This document shows positions 17,601-25,390 of a DNA stretch of 64,000 bases, in pieces. Numbering within the stretch: position 1 is the stretch's first letter; every line of letters begins with the position of its first letter. This DNA is from Kitasatospora xanthocidica (lineage in GTDB: Bacteria > Actinomycetota > Actinomycetes > Streptomycetales > Streptomycetaceae). The stretch is from assembly GCF_014656195.1 (NCBI RefSeq), contig NZ_BNBY01000019.1:101445-165444 (forward strand), in the 5' to 3' direction. Position numbers and translations under genes: made by a program. Under the pieces are notes generated by a model that worked only from the letters and a program-made list of their open reading frames with translations, had not been told where the DNA came from and ran no database searches.

Positions 17601-19141
17601 GACTGCTCCTCCTCGATGCCGGTGGTGCCGGTGGTTTCAGTGGTGCCCGTGGTACCAGTGGTGCCGGTGGGCCGGTCGACCAGCCGCAGCAGCCGCTCGC
17701 GGGCCTCGCTCTGGTCGTACCGCTTGAAGACGTTGATCCGGTTGCGGGCCAGGTCGCCCCGGTGGACGTACTCGTAGAGGTCCTGGCGCTGGCCGAAGCC
17801 GTCGCCGGTGAGCTCCCAGGCGATCCGGAACAGCCGGGACTTGCGCTCGGCGTCGATGCCCCGGCCGCGCATGTAGCGGTCCAGGTGGGGGCGGAGCCGC
17901 GGGTGGGCGAGGTCGTCGGCGGTGGGCTGGATGAGCAGTCCGGAGGCGCCGATACGGCGGACGATCTCGACGGCGCTGCCGGCCACTTCGGCGGACCAGA
18001 CCCGGGAGGCGGCGGTGTCGCCGGGGGCGAACAGGCCGCCGTCGGTGACACCGCCGCGGGCTTCGGCGGCGTCCAGGAAGTACTCGGTCAGTTCGGCGTA
18101 GCCGGCGAGCCGGCCGAGGTCCTCCTGGATGTTGCGGAAGCCGTCCACGCCGATGGATTCGGCGACGAGGGTGGCGGTGGCGAGCAGGGTGCGCAGCCGC
18201 TCGCGGTAGCGGATGTGGCCGACGTAGGCGCTCCAGGCGTTGATCCGGCCGAGGCCGAGCCGGGCGAGGCCGGCGTCGCGGAGCAGGAAGACGCGGTCCC
18301 AGGGCACCAGGACGTCGTCGAAGAAGAGCATCGCGTCCTGCTCGTCGTACCGTGCGCCGAGCGGGTGGGCGTGGCCCCAGGGGGCGCTGCCGAGCGGTTC
18401 GCGGGCGAGGGTGATCAGGCCGGGGGTGTTGAGCGGCAGGGCGAACCAGCTGACGAACTGCTCGCCGCGGCCCTCGGTGAAGGAGGCGGAGAGGTAGACG
18501 AGGACCTCGTGGGCGAGCGGGGCGAGGGTGGTGAGCTGCTTGGCGCCGCGCACCACGATGCCCTTGTCGTTCTCCTCGACGACGCGCAGGGCGAGGTCGG
18601 GGTCGTCGACCGGGTCGGCGGAGCGGTCGATCTGCGGGTCGCCGAGGGCGTGCGAGAGGACGAGGTCGTTGGTGGCGCAGTACCGGTACCAGGCTTCGGC
18701 GTTGGCGCCGAAGCGCGGGTCGGCGGCGGCCAGCCGGTTGCGGAAGTCGTGGACGCCGACGGCGATGGAGGCCATGAAGGCGGGTGAGCGGCCCTGTTGT
18801 CCGAGTGCCTCGGCGTGCCAGAACTCGGCGCTGCGGCGCTGGAGCCGGAGGTCTTCGAGGGTGCGCGGGGGCTGGTAGGCGCGGGCCAGCCGCAGGCCGC
18901 TGTCCGGGTCCTTCCAGGTGAGCAGCTCGCGGTGGTCGGGGTCGTGCTGGAGGTCGAGCAGGCGGGCGAGTTCGTCGACGGCCGGGCGGAAAGCGGGGTG
19001 TTCGGCGGGGTTCGCGATCCGCTTGCCGTCGAGGTACAGCTCGCGCCCGTCGTCGAGTTCGGACCGGTAGCGGTCGCCGGTGAGCAGGCCTCGGGCGGTG
19101 GCGGGCGCGCCGCGACCGGTGACGGTGTCCAGCAGTGTCAT
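17597..19141 (-). CDS. HpaB-type FADH2-dependent monooxygenase
   Basis: The protein has 514 residues and the acyl-CoA-dehydrogenase-like fold of the 4-hydroxyphenylacetate 3-hydroxylase family. Signature segments include FMASIAVGVHDFRN, KGIVVRGAKQLTTLAPLAHEVLV, LPLNTPGLITLAREPLG, the FFDDVLVPWDRVFLL segment and NRINVFKRYDQ at the C-terminus. Such enzymes use FADH2 supplied by a separate reductase to hydroxylate phenols or N-hydroxylate amines. The reductase is encoded directly upstream with a 4-bp overlap, giving a two-component pair. The tail has a slippage-prone Thr/Gly repeat (TGTTGTTGTT-like) not expected in the family. The substrate is unknown; annotation as a 4-HPA hydroxylase would overstate what is seen. 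Confidence 0.88.
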   Translation of the reverse strand: MTLLDTVTGRGAPATARGLLTGDRYRSELDDGRELYLDGKRIANPAEHPAFRPAVDELARLLDLQHDPDHRELLTWKDPDSGLRLARAYQPPRTLEDLRLQRRSAEFWHAEALGQQGRSPAFMASIAVGVHDFRNRLAAADPRFGANAEAWYRYCATNDLVLSHALGDPQIDRSADPVDDPDLALRVVEENDKGIVVRGAKQLTTLAPLAHEVLVYLSASFTEGRGEQFVSWFALPLNTPGLITLAREPLGSAPWGHAHPLGARYDEQDAMLFFDDVLVPWDRVFLLRDAGLARLGLGRINAWSAYVGHIRYRERLRTLLATATLVAESIGVDGFRNIQEDLGRLAGYAELTEYFLDAAEARGGVTDGGLFAPGDTAASRVWSAEVAGSAVEIVRRIGASGLLIQPTADDLAHPRLRPHLDRYMRGRGIDAERKSRLFRIAWELTGDGFGQRQDLYEYVHRGDLARNRINVFKRYDQSEARERLLRLVDRPTGTTGTTGTTETTGTTGIEEEQS

Positions 19142-19683
19142 GCGCCAACTCCGTTGGTGTTCAAGGAGGTCGGGGCCAGTACCCGGTACTGGCCGTCGTG
19201 GTAGAGGAGGGGTGCGCCGGTGCCGCGGGCCGCGGCGGCGACCCGGCCGACCAGGATGGTGTGGTCACCGCCGGGCAGGTCGGCGTGCAGCCGGCAGTCG
19301 AACCAGGCCAGGGCGGATTCGACCAGCGGGGCTCCGGTGGCGGCGGTCCTGGTCGGCACGGCGGTGAAGCCGCCGAGGGCACGCCCCGCCCCGGGGGCGG
19401 CGAACCGCCGGGCGACGGATTCCTGACGGTCCGTCAGGACGGAGAGCCCGAACCGTCCGGAGGTCCGCACGGCGGCCACCAGCGGACTGTGCCGGCCGAT
19501 CGCGACGGTGACCAGCAGCGGGTCGAGGGAGAGGGTGCTGAAGGAGGAGACGGTCTTGGCGAAGACCTCCTCGCCCGCCCGGGTGGTGACCACCGCGACC
19601 CCGCTGGTCCAGCCGCGGGAGGCGGCCCGGAAGTCCTGGTCGGTGACCTGCGCGTCCCGCACGGCCGGCGCGGTGCCGCTCAT
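19138..19683 (-). CDS. Flavin reductase, partner of the HpaB-type monooxygenase
   Basis: A 181-residue flavin reductase of the HpaC/SsuE-like split-barrel class. The core motifs are GWTSGVAVVTTRAGEE, FSTLSLDPLLVTVAI and GRFGLSVLTDRQESVARRFA, with the C-terminal GDHTILVGRV segment containing the conserved GDH. It should reduce FAD or FMN with NAD(P)H and release it to the monooxygenase. ATG at 19683 overlaps the asnB stop codon, and its own stop overlaps the monooxygenase start, both by 4 bp, so the three proteins are translationally coupled. Confidence 0.9.
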   Translation of the reverse strand: MSGTAPAVRDAQVTDQDFRAASRGWTSGVAVVTTRAGEEVFAKTVSSFSTLSLDPLLVTVAIGRHSPLVAAVRTSGRFGLSVLTDRQESVARRFAAPGAGRALGGFTAVPTRTAATGAPLVESALAWFDCRLHADLPGGDHTILVGRVAAAARGTGAPLLYHDGQYRVLAPTSLNTNGVGA

Positions 19684-21515
19684 CGCAGCCCCACCCGGTA
19701 GGCGCGCAGCCACTCGTCGACCTGGACCAGGTGGTCGAGGCCGCCGACCGGGTTCGGCGCGGTGCGCGGGCTGGGCAGCGGGCGGCCCTCGGCGAGCAGC
19801 CGGCGGACCGTCTCGCGGTCCACCAGGTCGAAGACCGGCGCGTTCGGGTCGGCCAGCAGCTCCTGCGCCCGGGCCGTGAGCACCTCGGTGTAGCGGACGG
19901 CCGGGGTGGACGGGTAGCCGCTCTTGGGCCGGTCGGTGACCTGCGGCGGGAGCAGGTCGCGGACGGCGTCGCGCAGCAGCCCCTTGGACCGTCCCTCCGG
20001 CGCCTTGAGCGCCCAGGGCACGTTCCACAGGTATTCCACCAGGCGGTGGTCGCAGAACGGCACCCGTACCTCCAGGCCGACCGACATCGACACCCGGTCC
20101 ACCCGGTCCAGCAGCGGGGGCAGCCAGCGGGTGAGCGCGAGGTGGAAGACCTCGCGGGTACGCGCCTCGGCGGCCGACTCCCCGGCCAGTCGCGGCACTT
20201 CGGCGAGCGAGCGCCGGTAGGCGTCGGCGGCGTACTCCTCCGGGCGCACCTCGGCCCGGACGTCCGGGCGCAGCAGGTCCGCCGGGGTGGCCTTGCCGTG
20301 CAGCCACGGGAAGGTCGGGGCGGCGAGCGCGGCGGCGTCGTGGAAGTAGGGGTAGCCGCCGAAGATTTCGTCCGCGGCCTCACCGGAGAGCGCGACGGTG
20401 GAGCGCCGCCGCACCTCGCGGAAGAGCAGGTGCAGCGAGGCGTCCATCTCGCCCCAGCCGGGGCGGTCGCGGGCTCGCAGGACGGTGTCGCGGGCGTCCA
20501 GCAGGTCGTCGTCGGGCACCAGGACGGTGGTGTGCAGGGTGCCGATGTGGTCGGCGGCGGCCGCCACGTACGGGGCGTCGCGGGTGGTCCGCCAGGCGTC
20601 GGGGGTGCGGTCGGCGCTGCCGGGGAAGTCGACGGAGAAGCTGGCGATCTTCCCCTGGCCGGCGCGTTCGCGGGCGGCGGCGGCCAGGGCGGTGACGGCG
20701 CTGGAGTCGACGCCGCCGGAGAGCAGGGTGCACAGCGGCACGTCGCTGATCAGCTGCCGTTCGACGGCGTCGGCGAGCAGCTCCCGGACGGTGCGCCGGG
20801 TGGTCGCGGCGTCGTCCCGGTGCTCGGCGGACTCCAGCCGCCAGTACCGGAGTTCCCGGGTGGCGGCGCGGGCGACGACCACCAGGTGGCCGGGCCGGAC
20901 CTCGTGCAGGCCGCGGAAGACGCCGTGGCCGGCGCTGGGCGCGGCGGGCAGGGCGAACAGCTCGGCGATGCCCTCGGCGTCGAGTTCGGGGCGGAACAGC
21001 GGGTTGGCGAGCACCGCCTTCGGCTCGGAGCCGAACAGCACGCCGCTGCGGTGGGCGTGCCAGTGGAGCGGCTTGATGCCGAGGTGGTCCCGGACCAGCA
21101 GCAGCTCCTCGCGCCGGGCGTCCCACAGGGCGTAGGCGAAGATGCCGTTGAACCTGGCCGGCGCCTCCCTGCCCCACTGGAGGTGGGCGCGCAGCACCAC
21201 CTCGGTGTCCGAGCGGGTGCGGAAGGCGTGGCCGAGGGCCTCCAGTTCGGCGCGCAGCTCGCGGTGGTTGTACAGCTCGCCGTTGTAGGCGAGGACGGCC
21301 CCGGCCTCAGGTCCGGGGCGGTCGGCGAGCGGCTGGACGCCTCCGTCGAGGTCGATGACGGAGAGCCGGCGGTGGCCGAGGGCGGCGTGCCGGGACAGCC
21401 AGACGCCGTCGGCGTCCGGGCCGCGGCAGGCGAGGGTGGCGGTCATCTCCCGGACGGTCCGGGCCTGGTGGAGCAGGTCGGTGTCCCAGTCGATCCAGCC
21501 GGTGATTCCGCACAT
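19680..21515 (-). CDS. asnB: Glutamine-dependent asparagine synthetase (AsnB-type amidotransferase)
   Basis: A 611-residue protein. The N-terminal glutaminase begins MCGITGWIDW, whose Cys2 is the catalytic nucleophile, with CRGPDADG and YNGELYNH as further signatures. The synthetase domain has the ATP-binding loop LLSGGVDSSAVTAL, SGEAADEIFGGYPYF and the LEVRVPFCDHRLVEYLW segment. The family adenylates a carboxylate and transfers ammonia from glutamine. Sitting in a coupled operon with a monooxygenase, its reductase and a methyltransferase, it is likely dedicated to amidating a pathway intermediate, not to cell asparagine supply; that is inference. The MCG start leaves no upstream extension. 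Confidence 0.92.
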   Translation of the reverse strand: MCGITGWIDWDTDLLHQARTVREMTATLACRGPDADGVWLSRHAALGHRRLSVIDLDGGVQPLADRPGPEAGAVLAYNGELYNHRELRAELEALGHAFRTRSDTEVVLRAHLQWGREAPARFNGIFAYALWDARREELLLVRDHLGIKPLHWHAHRSGVLFGSEPKAVLANPLFRPELDAEGIAELFALPAAPSAGHGVFRGLHEVRPGHLVVVARAATRELRYWRLESAEHRDDAATTRRTVRELLADAVERQLISDVPLCTLLSGGVDSSAVTALAAAARERAGQGKIASFSVDFPGSADRTPDAWRTTRDAPYVAAAADHIGTLHTTVLVPDDDLLDARDTVLRARDRPGWGEMDASLHLLFREVRRRSTVALSGEAADEIFGGYPYFHDAAALAAPTFPWLHGKATPADLLRPDVRAEVRPEEYAADAYRRSLAEVPRLAGESAAEARTREVFHLALTRWLPPLLDRVDRVSMSVGLEVRVPFCDHRLVEYLWNVPWALKAPEGRSKGLLRDAVRDLLPPQVTDRPKSGYPSTPAVRYTEVLTARAQELLADPNAPVFDLVDRETVRRLLAEGRPLPSPRTAPNPVGGLDHLVQVDEWLRAYRVGLR

Positions 21516-21516
21516 C

Positions 21517-22449
21517 TCAGGACTCCCCGGGTTCGTCGGTGGCGGTGGGCGCGGCGGGCTCGGCGGGCGGCGCGGCGGGCTCCGCAGGCCGCGCGATGGT
21601 GACGTCGACGGGCCCGGGCGCGGCCGTGGACTCCCAGCGGCAGCCGTGGCCGGTCGGGCCGTGGGTGAGCCGGTGCGCGGGCCGGTAGCCCTTGGCGCGG
21701 ATGTTGGCGGACAGCGCCTCGGTGCAGTAGGTGCAGGGCGAGGCGAGGGTCAGCCGGACGCCCGAGCGCCGGGCCTTCTCCCGGTAGTCCCAGATCGCGC
21801 AGTGCGTGATGGTGAGCGCGGCGTGCTCGGGGCCGGGTGCCGCATCGTCGTCGAACTCGTAGTCCGAGCCGTACAGTTCGGCCTGCCGGGCGATCCGGTG
21901 GATCGGGTCGGCGGCGCCCCGGCCGTGGTCGGGCTCGACCTCGCGGTGCACCTCGGCGTTGGACCGGGCCCATTCCCCCAGCACCTCCTCGCCGTAGCGC
22001 AGGACGAGGAAGCGTTCCATCAGCGCCTGGTCGCGGAAGAACACCCGCTGCCACTCGACGGCCGGGGCGTCCGGCACGGGCAGGTCGGCGAAGAGCTCGG
22101 ACTGCAGGACGAACCAGTCGGTGAGGTGCAGTTCGTCGCCCCGGGACACCAGGTACCGGGTCAGCCCGGCCTCGGCCTCGTGCAGCCGCTGCCGCCAGAG
22201 CGCGGACCGCTCGGCGTCCGACATCGCGCGGTACGGGGACCTCGGCTGCTCCACCCCGGGGCCCGGTCGGCTCGTGGCGGCGGCCAGCACCGCCGTGCGC
22301 GGGCCGGTCTCGCCACCCGGCCGGCCACCGGCACCGGCCCCGGCACTGGTCCCGGCCCCAGCACCGGCACCGGCACCGGCACCGGCACCGGCACCGGCAC
22401 CGGTCGGACTGCCGGTCGGAGCGCCGGTCCCGTCGGACACACCCCCCAT
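21517..22449 (-). CDS. Putative ATC-hydrolase-like protein with Gly-Ala N-terminal repeat
   Basis: 310 residues. The first 45 are low complexity (Gly-Ala repeats, encoded by a GCACCG hexamer array). The folded part begins near residue 76 with MSDAERSALWRQ. Its C-terminal half has a Cys-rich pattern: ITHCAIWDYREKARRSG, then SPCTYCTEAL, then RLTHGPTGHGCRWE. This spacing resembles the L-2-amino-thiazoline-4-carboxylate hydrolase family, although the second motif differs. I judge the match as tentative. The ATG at 22449 has AAGGGAG 9 bases upstream, which supports the odd N-terminus being translated; ATG 22224 has no RBS. The gene is the first of the asnB operon, one base from the asnB start. An acid-rich Pro/Ala tail ends the protein. 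Confidence 0.5.
   Translation of the reverse strand: MGGVSDGTGAPTGSPTGAGAGAGAGAGAGAGAGTSAGAGAGGRPGGETGPRTAVLAAATSRPGPGVEQPRSPYRAMSDAERSALWRQRLHEAEAGLTRYLVSRGDELHLTDWFVLQSELFADLPVPDAPAVEWQRVFFRDQALMERFLVLRYGEEVLGEWARSNAEVHREVEPDHGRGAADPIHRIARQAELYGSDYEFDDDAAPGPEHAALTITHCAIWDYREKARRSGVRLTLASPCTYCTEALSANIRAKGYRPAHRLTHGPTGHGCRWESTAAPGPVDVTIARPAEPAAPPAEPAAPTATDEPGES
22361..22402. repeat. Perfect hexanucleotide array, seven copies of GCACCG
   Basis: Seven uninterrupted copies lie inside the 5' end of the ATC-hydrolase-like gene and encode alternating Gly-Ala. Loss or gain of a unit keeps the frame, so slippage would only change the length of the protein tail. Confidence 0.9.
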
Positions 22450-22507
22450 CGGGCCATCTCCCTTCGGCTGAACGATCCTTCGGACCGTCGTGTCGTCGTC
22501 GTTCCCG

Positions 22508-22513
22508 CCACGC
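22508..22513 (-). promoter_or_regulatory. Candidate -10 box for the asnB operon
   Basis: On the minus strand TAGCGT lies about 60 bases before the ATG at 22449, in the 267-bp gap between this operon and the end of the LuxR gene. No convincing -35 box is visible. Confidence 0.35.
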
Positions 22514-22716
22514 TACGAAGCGGTCCGTGCACCCCGGTAGCCCCGAAAGGCGCCGGTCAGGGCGCCGATCGTCGCCGTGGGCATGCTCCGAAGGTCGCCC
22601 CGCGCGGCACCGGGGACGCGCCCCGGGCACGACGAGGAACGGGCCAGGGCACGACGAAGGGCGGGCCCCGCACACCGGCGGGACCCGCCCTCGGGCGGTG
22701 TGGACGGACGGAGGAC

Positions 22717-23673
22717 CTACCCGGCGAGCCCGTGCCGGTGGGCGTACAGCGCGGCGCGCAGCCGGTCGGGCTGCCCGATCTTCCGCATCGCCTGGGTCAG
22801 GTGCTTCTTCACGGTGGCTTCGGCCAGGGCGAGTTCACGCCCGATCTCGGCGTTGCTCAGCCCCTGCCCGAGCTTGACCAGCACCTCCCGCTCGCGCTCG
22901 GTCAGCCCGGCCTGCTGCGGTGGCAGCTCGCCGAGGTGGCGTGCGGGGGCCACCGCGTGGGTCCGGGCGGGCGGCGGGGCCGGCAGGAACACCGACCCGC
23001 CGGCCGCGACGAGTTGGACGGCGCCGATGATCCGCTCCCCGGCCAGGTCGAGCGGGAAGCACCCGCTGGCCCCGGCGAGCAGCATCCGGCTCGCCTCGGC
23101 GGTGGACTCGGCGCGGCGCAGCAGCAGGACCCGGGCGTCGGGCGCGCCGTCCGGTCCGCGCAGCGCCACCACGGCCGCCAGGTCCTCCTCCAGGCTCGCG
23201 CCGCGGCCGAGCAGGACGACGTCGGGGGCGACCCGGTGCACGGCGGCGACGGCGCGCAGCGGGTCGCCGGTGGAGCCGACCACCGTCAGTCCGGGCGCTG
23301 TGGCCAGCACGCTGCGCAGTCCGGCGCTGGTCACCGAGTTCCGCTCGACCAGGAACACCCGGGCGAGTCCGGTGCGGTCGCGCGGCCCGTCCACGCACAT
23401 CGGGTGGCCGCAGTCGCAGCCGCCGTCGGCCCGGGCCGGGACGGGCTGGGCCGGTTCGGCCAGCAGCTGGTGACCGGCGATCAGGTCGAGCGGGTTGTCG
23501 ATCTCGGCGTGCAGCCCGGCGACCGGCCCGGCGGAGGAGTCCCCGGCGGAGGAGTCCCTGGGGCCGGTGCCCGGGCCGGTGACCGGGCCGGTGCCGCCGC
23601 AGGCGCCGCGGCGGGCGGGGAGCCGGCGGCCGCGCGGGCCGGCCGGGGCGGCGAAGGTGCTCACTGCTGCCAT
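22717..23673 (-). CDS. LuxR/NarL-type regulator with degenerate receiver domain
   Basis: A 318-residue protein from the ATG at 23673 (GGAGG 6 bases upstream). Residues 1-100 are low complexity, Gly/Pro/Ser-rich, with a Cys cluster CDCGHPMC at 86-93. Residues 104-220 follow the receiver fold (ARVFLVERNSVTSAGLRSVL, DVVLLGRGASL), but the phospho-acceptor Asp is Gly 156 and the usual acidic pair is reduced to one Glu. Residues 245-310 are a typical LuxR helix-turn-helix: LTEREREVLVKLGQGLSNAEIGRELALAEATVKKHLTQ region. It should bind DNA without phosphorylation; the Cys cluster might bind a metal or a thiol. Located between the asnB operon and the transporter operon, it is the natural candidate to control both. 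Confidence 0.85.
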   Translation of the reverse strand: MAAVSTFAAPAGPRGRRLPARRGACGGTGPVTGPGTGPRDSSAGDSSAGPVAGLHAEIDNPLDLIAGHQLLAEPAQPVPARADGGCDCGHPMCVDGPRDRTGLARVFLVERNSVTSAGLRSVLATAPGLTVVGSTGDPLRAVAAVHRVAPDVVLLGRGASLEEDLAAVVALRGPDGAPDARVLLLRRAESTAEASRMLLAGASGCFPLDLAGERIIGAVQLVAAGGSVFLPAPPPARTHAVAPARHLGELPPQQAGLTEREREVLVKLGQGLSNAEIGRELALAEATVKKHLTQAMRKIGQPDRLRAALYAHRHGLAG

Positions 23674-23954
23674 CGGGCGCCTCCGGGAGCGGAGGCAGGA
23701 CGTCTGTGGTCGGGCATGGCTTTGCGGTCCCCCTAGCTGGTGGCTGGTCGGCCCCGTGGACGCGGAGTGCGACTCGCTGTGCGACGCGCCGTGCGAACCG
23801 GGGTTCGGCACGGCCTTCGACGCGAGGTGCGAGGTGCGGGGCGTCCTGCGACGCTGCGCGCCGCGACGGGGATCGGCCGACGACGCGGACGGGCGTCGGG
23901 CGTGGATCCGGGTGAGGAGGGTGCGCCGACCGCGGCGGCTGTGGACCGGGGCGG

Positions 23955-24053
23955 TCAGCGCGTCACGCGCGGTCGACACAGCTCGTCGAAGCACCTGCGG
24001 TGCCACGAGCCGCCGATCCCGACCAAGGTGAAGTCGGTCCGCCGAATAGCCAT
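23955..24053 (-). CDS. Leaderless 32-codon ORF, possible leader peptide
   Basis: The ORF begins with ATG at 24053, exactly 6 bases after a -10 box, and runs 32 codons to a TGA. The peptide starts MAIRRTDFTLVGIGG and has two cysteines near the end (CFDELC) among several arginines. The predicted mRNA start coincides with the ATG, so it would be translated from a leaderless transcript. It is followed by 281 bases of untranslated sequence before the LuxR gene. Short leaderless ORFs with late Cys or Arg codons upstream of metabolic genes are known in actinomycetes as attenuator peptides. That role is inferred here; a coding bias in such a short ORF proves little. Confidence 0.5.
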   Translation of the reverse strand: MAIRRTDFTLVGIGGSWHRRCFDELCRPRVTR

Positions 24054-24059
24054 GTGGGG

Positions 24060-24089
24060 AGCGTAGGTCCGGTTCCTTGTGCGGGTCAA
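24060..24089 (-). promoter_or_regulatory. Strong housekeeping-type promoter reading toward the LuxR gene
   Basis: On the minus strand TTGACC (24089-24084), an 18-base spacer, then TACGCT (24065-24060). This is close to the actinomycete consensus TTGACN-N17/18-TANNNT and is the best promoter seen in the window. Start of transcription falls at or within one base of the ATG at 24053. Confidence 0.75.
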
Positions 24090-24137
24090 GGAAAGGACCG
24101 GGTCCCGGTGCCCCGGGCAGCGGCGCTGCGGCCACCG

Positions 24138-24168
24138 CTGATGCTGTGACCTGAAGTAACAGCATCAG
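24138..24168. promoter_or_regulatory. Perfect 10-bp inverted repeat, candidate operator
   Basis: CTGATGCTGT at 24138-24147 faces ACAGCATCAG at 24159-24168 across an 11-base spacer with its own GT-rich near-symmetry. It is in the large gap between the divergent LuxR and transporter units, 48 bases upstream of the LuxR-side promoter, and is AT-richer than its surroundings. Two half sites about two helical turns apart would suit a dimeric regulator of both directions. Confidence 0.55.
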
Positions 24169-24379
24169 GAGCTGACTGGCTGTCCGGGCCGTCCGTCCGC
24201 AACGCTCCTCCAAGCGGCCGTGGCCGTCACGGCGGTGCCCCCCCTGACGCCCGGTGACGGCCGCCGCCCGCGTTCCGGACGCCCGTCGTTCCCGTGCCGA
24301 ACACCCGGCCACGAGGCCCTGATGACGGCCCGCCACGCCCGACTTCCCCGGCCCCCTTGATCGAAGGAGCAGCAGCGCC

Positions 24380-24448
24380 ATGCCCGCCCCGCCCCACCGG
24401 CCCGCCGCCGGCCCGCTCGGCGCCCCGCCCCGGAGGGCCGGCGGGTGA
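24380..24448 (+). CDS. Short upstream ORF coupled to the first permease gene
   Basis: ATG at 24380 follows a good ribosome binding site, GAAGGAG, 10 bases upstream. The 22-codon ORF is almost all Pro, Ala, Gly and Arg (MPAPPHRPAAGPLGA at the start) and its stop overlaps the GTG of the permease by 4 bp. Ribosomes finishing it would be placed on the permease start, which itself has no separate RBS other than AGGG inside the ORF. Probably a translational-coupling device; function as a peptide is unproven. Confidence 0.4.
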   Translation: MPAPPHRPAAGPLGAPPRRAGG

Positions 24449-25389
24449 CCCGGTTCCTGTTGCGCCGCCTCCTGCTGGCCGTCCCCACGCTGTTCGGCGT
24501 CACCGCCGTCGTCTTCGCGACCGTGGCGCTCGTCCCCGGCGACCCGGTGGCCGCCTTCCTCGGCCCGGGCGCACCGCCCGAGGCCCGCCGGGAGCTCACC
24601 GAACGGCTCGGTCTGGACGAGCCGTTGCCCGTCCGCTACGTCGACTGGCTCGGCCACGCGCTCAACGGCGACCTCGGCACCTCCGTCGCGGGCCAGCGTC
24701 CGGTCGCCGACCTGCTGCTGCCGGCGCTCGGCCAGACGCTCACCCTGACCGCGGCCGCGTTCCTGCTGGTGCTGCTGGGCGGGGTGGCGCTCGGCGCGCT
24801 CGGCGCGCTGCGCCCGCGCGGCCCCGGCGGGCGGATCTCCGGCGCGCTGTCCACCCTCGCGGTGTCCGCCCCGCAGTACTCGGTGGCCCTGCTGCTGATC
24901 GCCGTGTTCGCGGTCGGGCTGCGCTGGCTCCCGGCGGGCGGGACGAACGACGCCTTCGGGCCCGGCGGTCCGGCCGATCTGGCCCGGCACCTGGTCCTGC
25001 CGGCGGTCGCGGCGGCGCTGGTGCCGCTCGGGCTCACCGCCCGGGTGTTCCGGGCCGCGCTGGGCACCGTCCTGGCCGGTGAGCTGGCCGACTCGCTGCG
25101 CGCCCGGGGTCTGCGCCCGGCGGCCGTGCTGCGGCACTGCGTGCACAACGCCTCGCCCGCGCTGCTGACCATCGGCGGGCTGCAACTCGCCTACCTGCTG
25201 GAGGGGGTGGTCTTCGTGGAGACCCTGTTCGCCTGGCCCGGCGTCGGCCGGCTGCTGTACGACGCGCTGACCGCCCGCGACCTGCCGCTGGTGCAGGGCG
25301 GGGTGCTGGTGGTGGCGGTCGCCTTCGTCGGCGTCAACATCCTGGTGGACGCGGCGCACGCGGCGATCGACCCGCGGGTGAGGGTCTGA
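24445..25389 (+). CDS. ABC importer permease, DppB/NikB type
   Basis: This 314-residue integral membrane protein has about six hydrophobic segments. It begins MTRFLLRRLLLAVPTLFGV, the usual start of DppB/OppB/NikB permeases, and includes GDPVAAFLGP, the GDLGTS motif and the EAA-type coupling segment ADSLRARGLRPAAVLRHCVHNASPALLT near the C-terminus. It should pair with the next permease as the channel of a peptide/nickel-family importer. The GTG start overlaps the stop of a short upstream ORF. First main gene of the plus-strand transport operon. Confidence 0.9.
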   Translation: MTRFLLRRLLLAVPTLFGVTAVVFATVALVPGDPVAAFLGPGAPPEARRELTERLGLDEPLPVRYVDWLGHALNGDLGTSVAGQRPVADLLLPALGQTLTLTAAAFLLVLLGGVALGALGALRPRGPGGRISGALSTLAVSAPQYSVALLLIAVFAVGLRWLPAGGTNDAFGPGGPADLARHLVLPAVAAALVPLGLTARVFRAALGTVLAGELADSLRARGLRPAAVLRHCVHNASPALLTIGGLQLAYLLEGVVFVETLFAWPGVGRLLYDALTARDLPLVQGGVLVVAVAFVGVNILVDAAHAAIDPRVRV

Positions 25390-25390
25390 C

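Noticed and set aside
17597..19141. Assignment as 4-hydroxyphenylacetate 3-hydroxylase
   Set aside because: The fold fits, but family members act on many substrates and no homoprotocatechuate pathway genes are near.
22361..22402. Hexamer array as a CRISPR-like repeat
   Set aside because: Units are only 6 bp with no spacers; it is coding DNA for a Gly-Ala tail.
23661..23717. 18-codon ORF overlapping the LuxR start
   Set aside because: No ribosome binding site of its own; its sequence includes the LuxR RBS, so it is likely chance.
24322..24360. 12-codon ORF (MTARHARLPRPP) upstream of the transporter
   Set aside because: No ribosome binding site or promoter at the right distance; too short to support.
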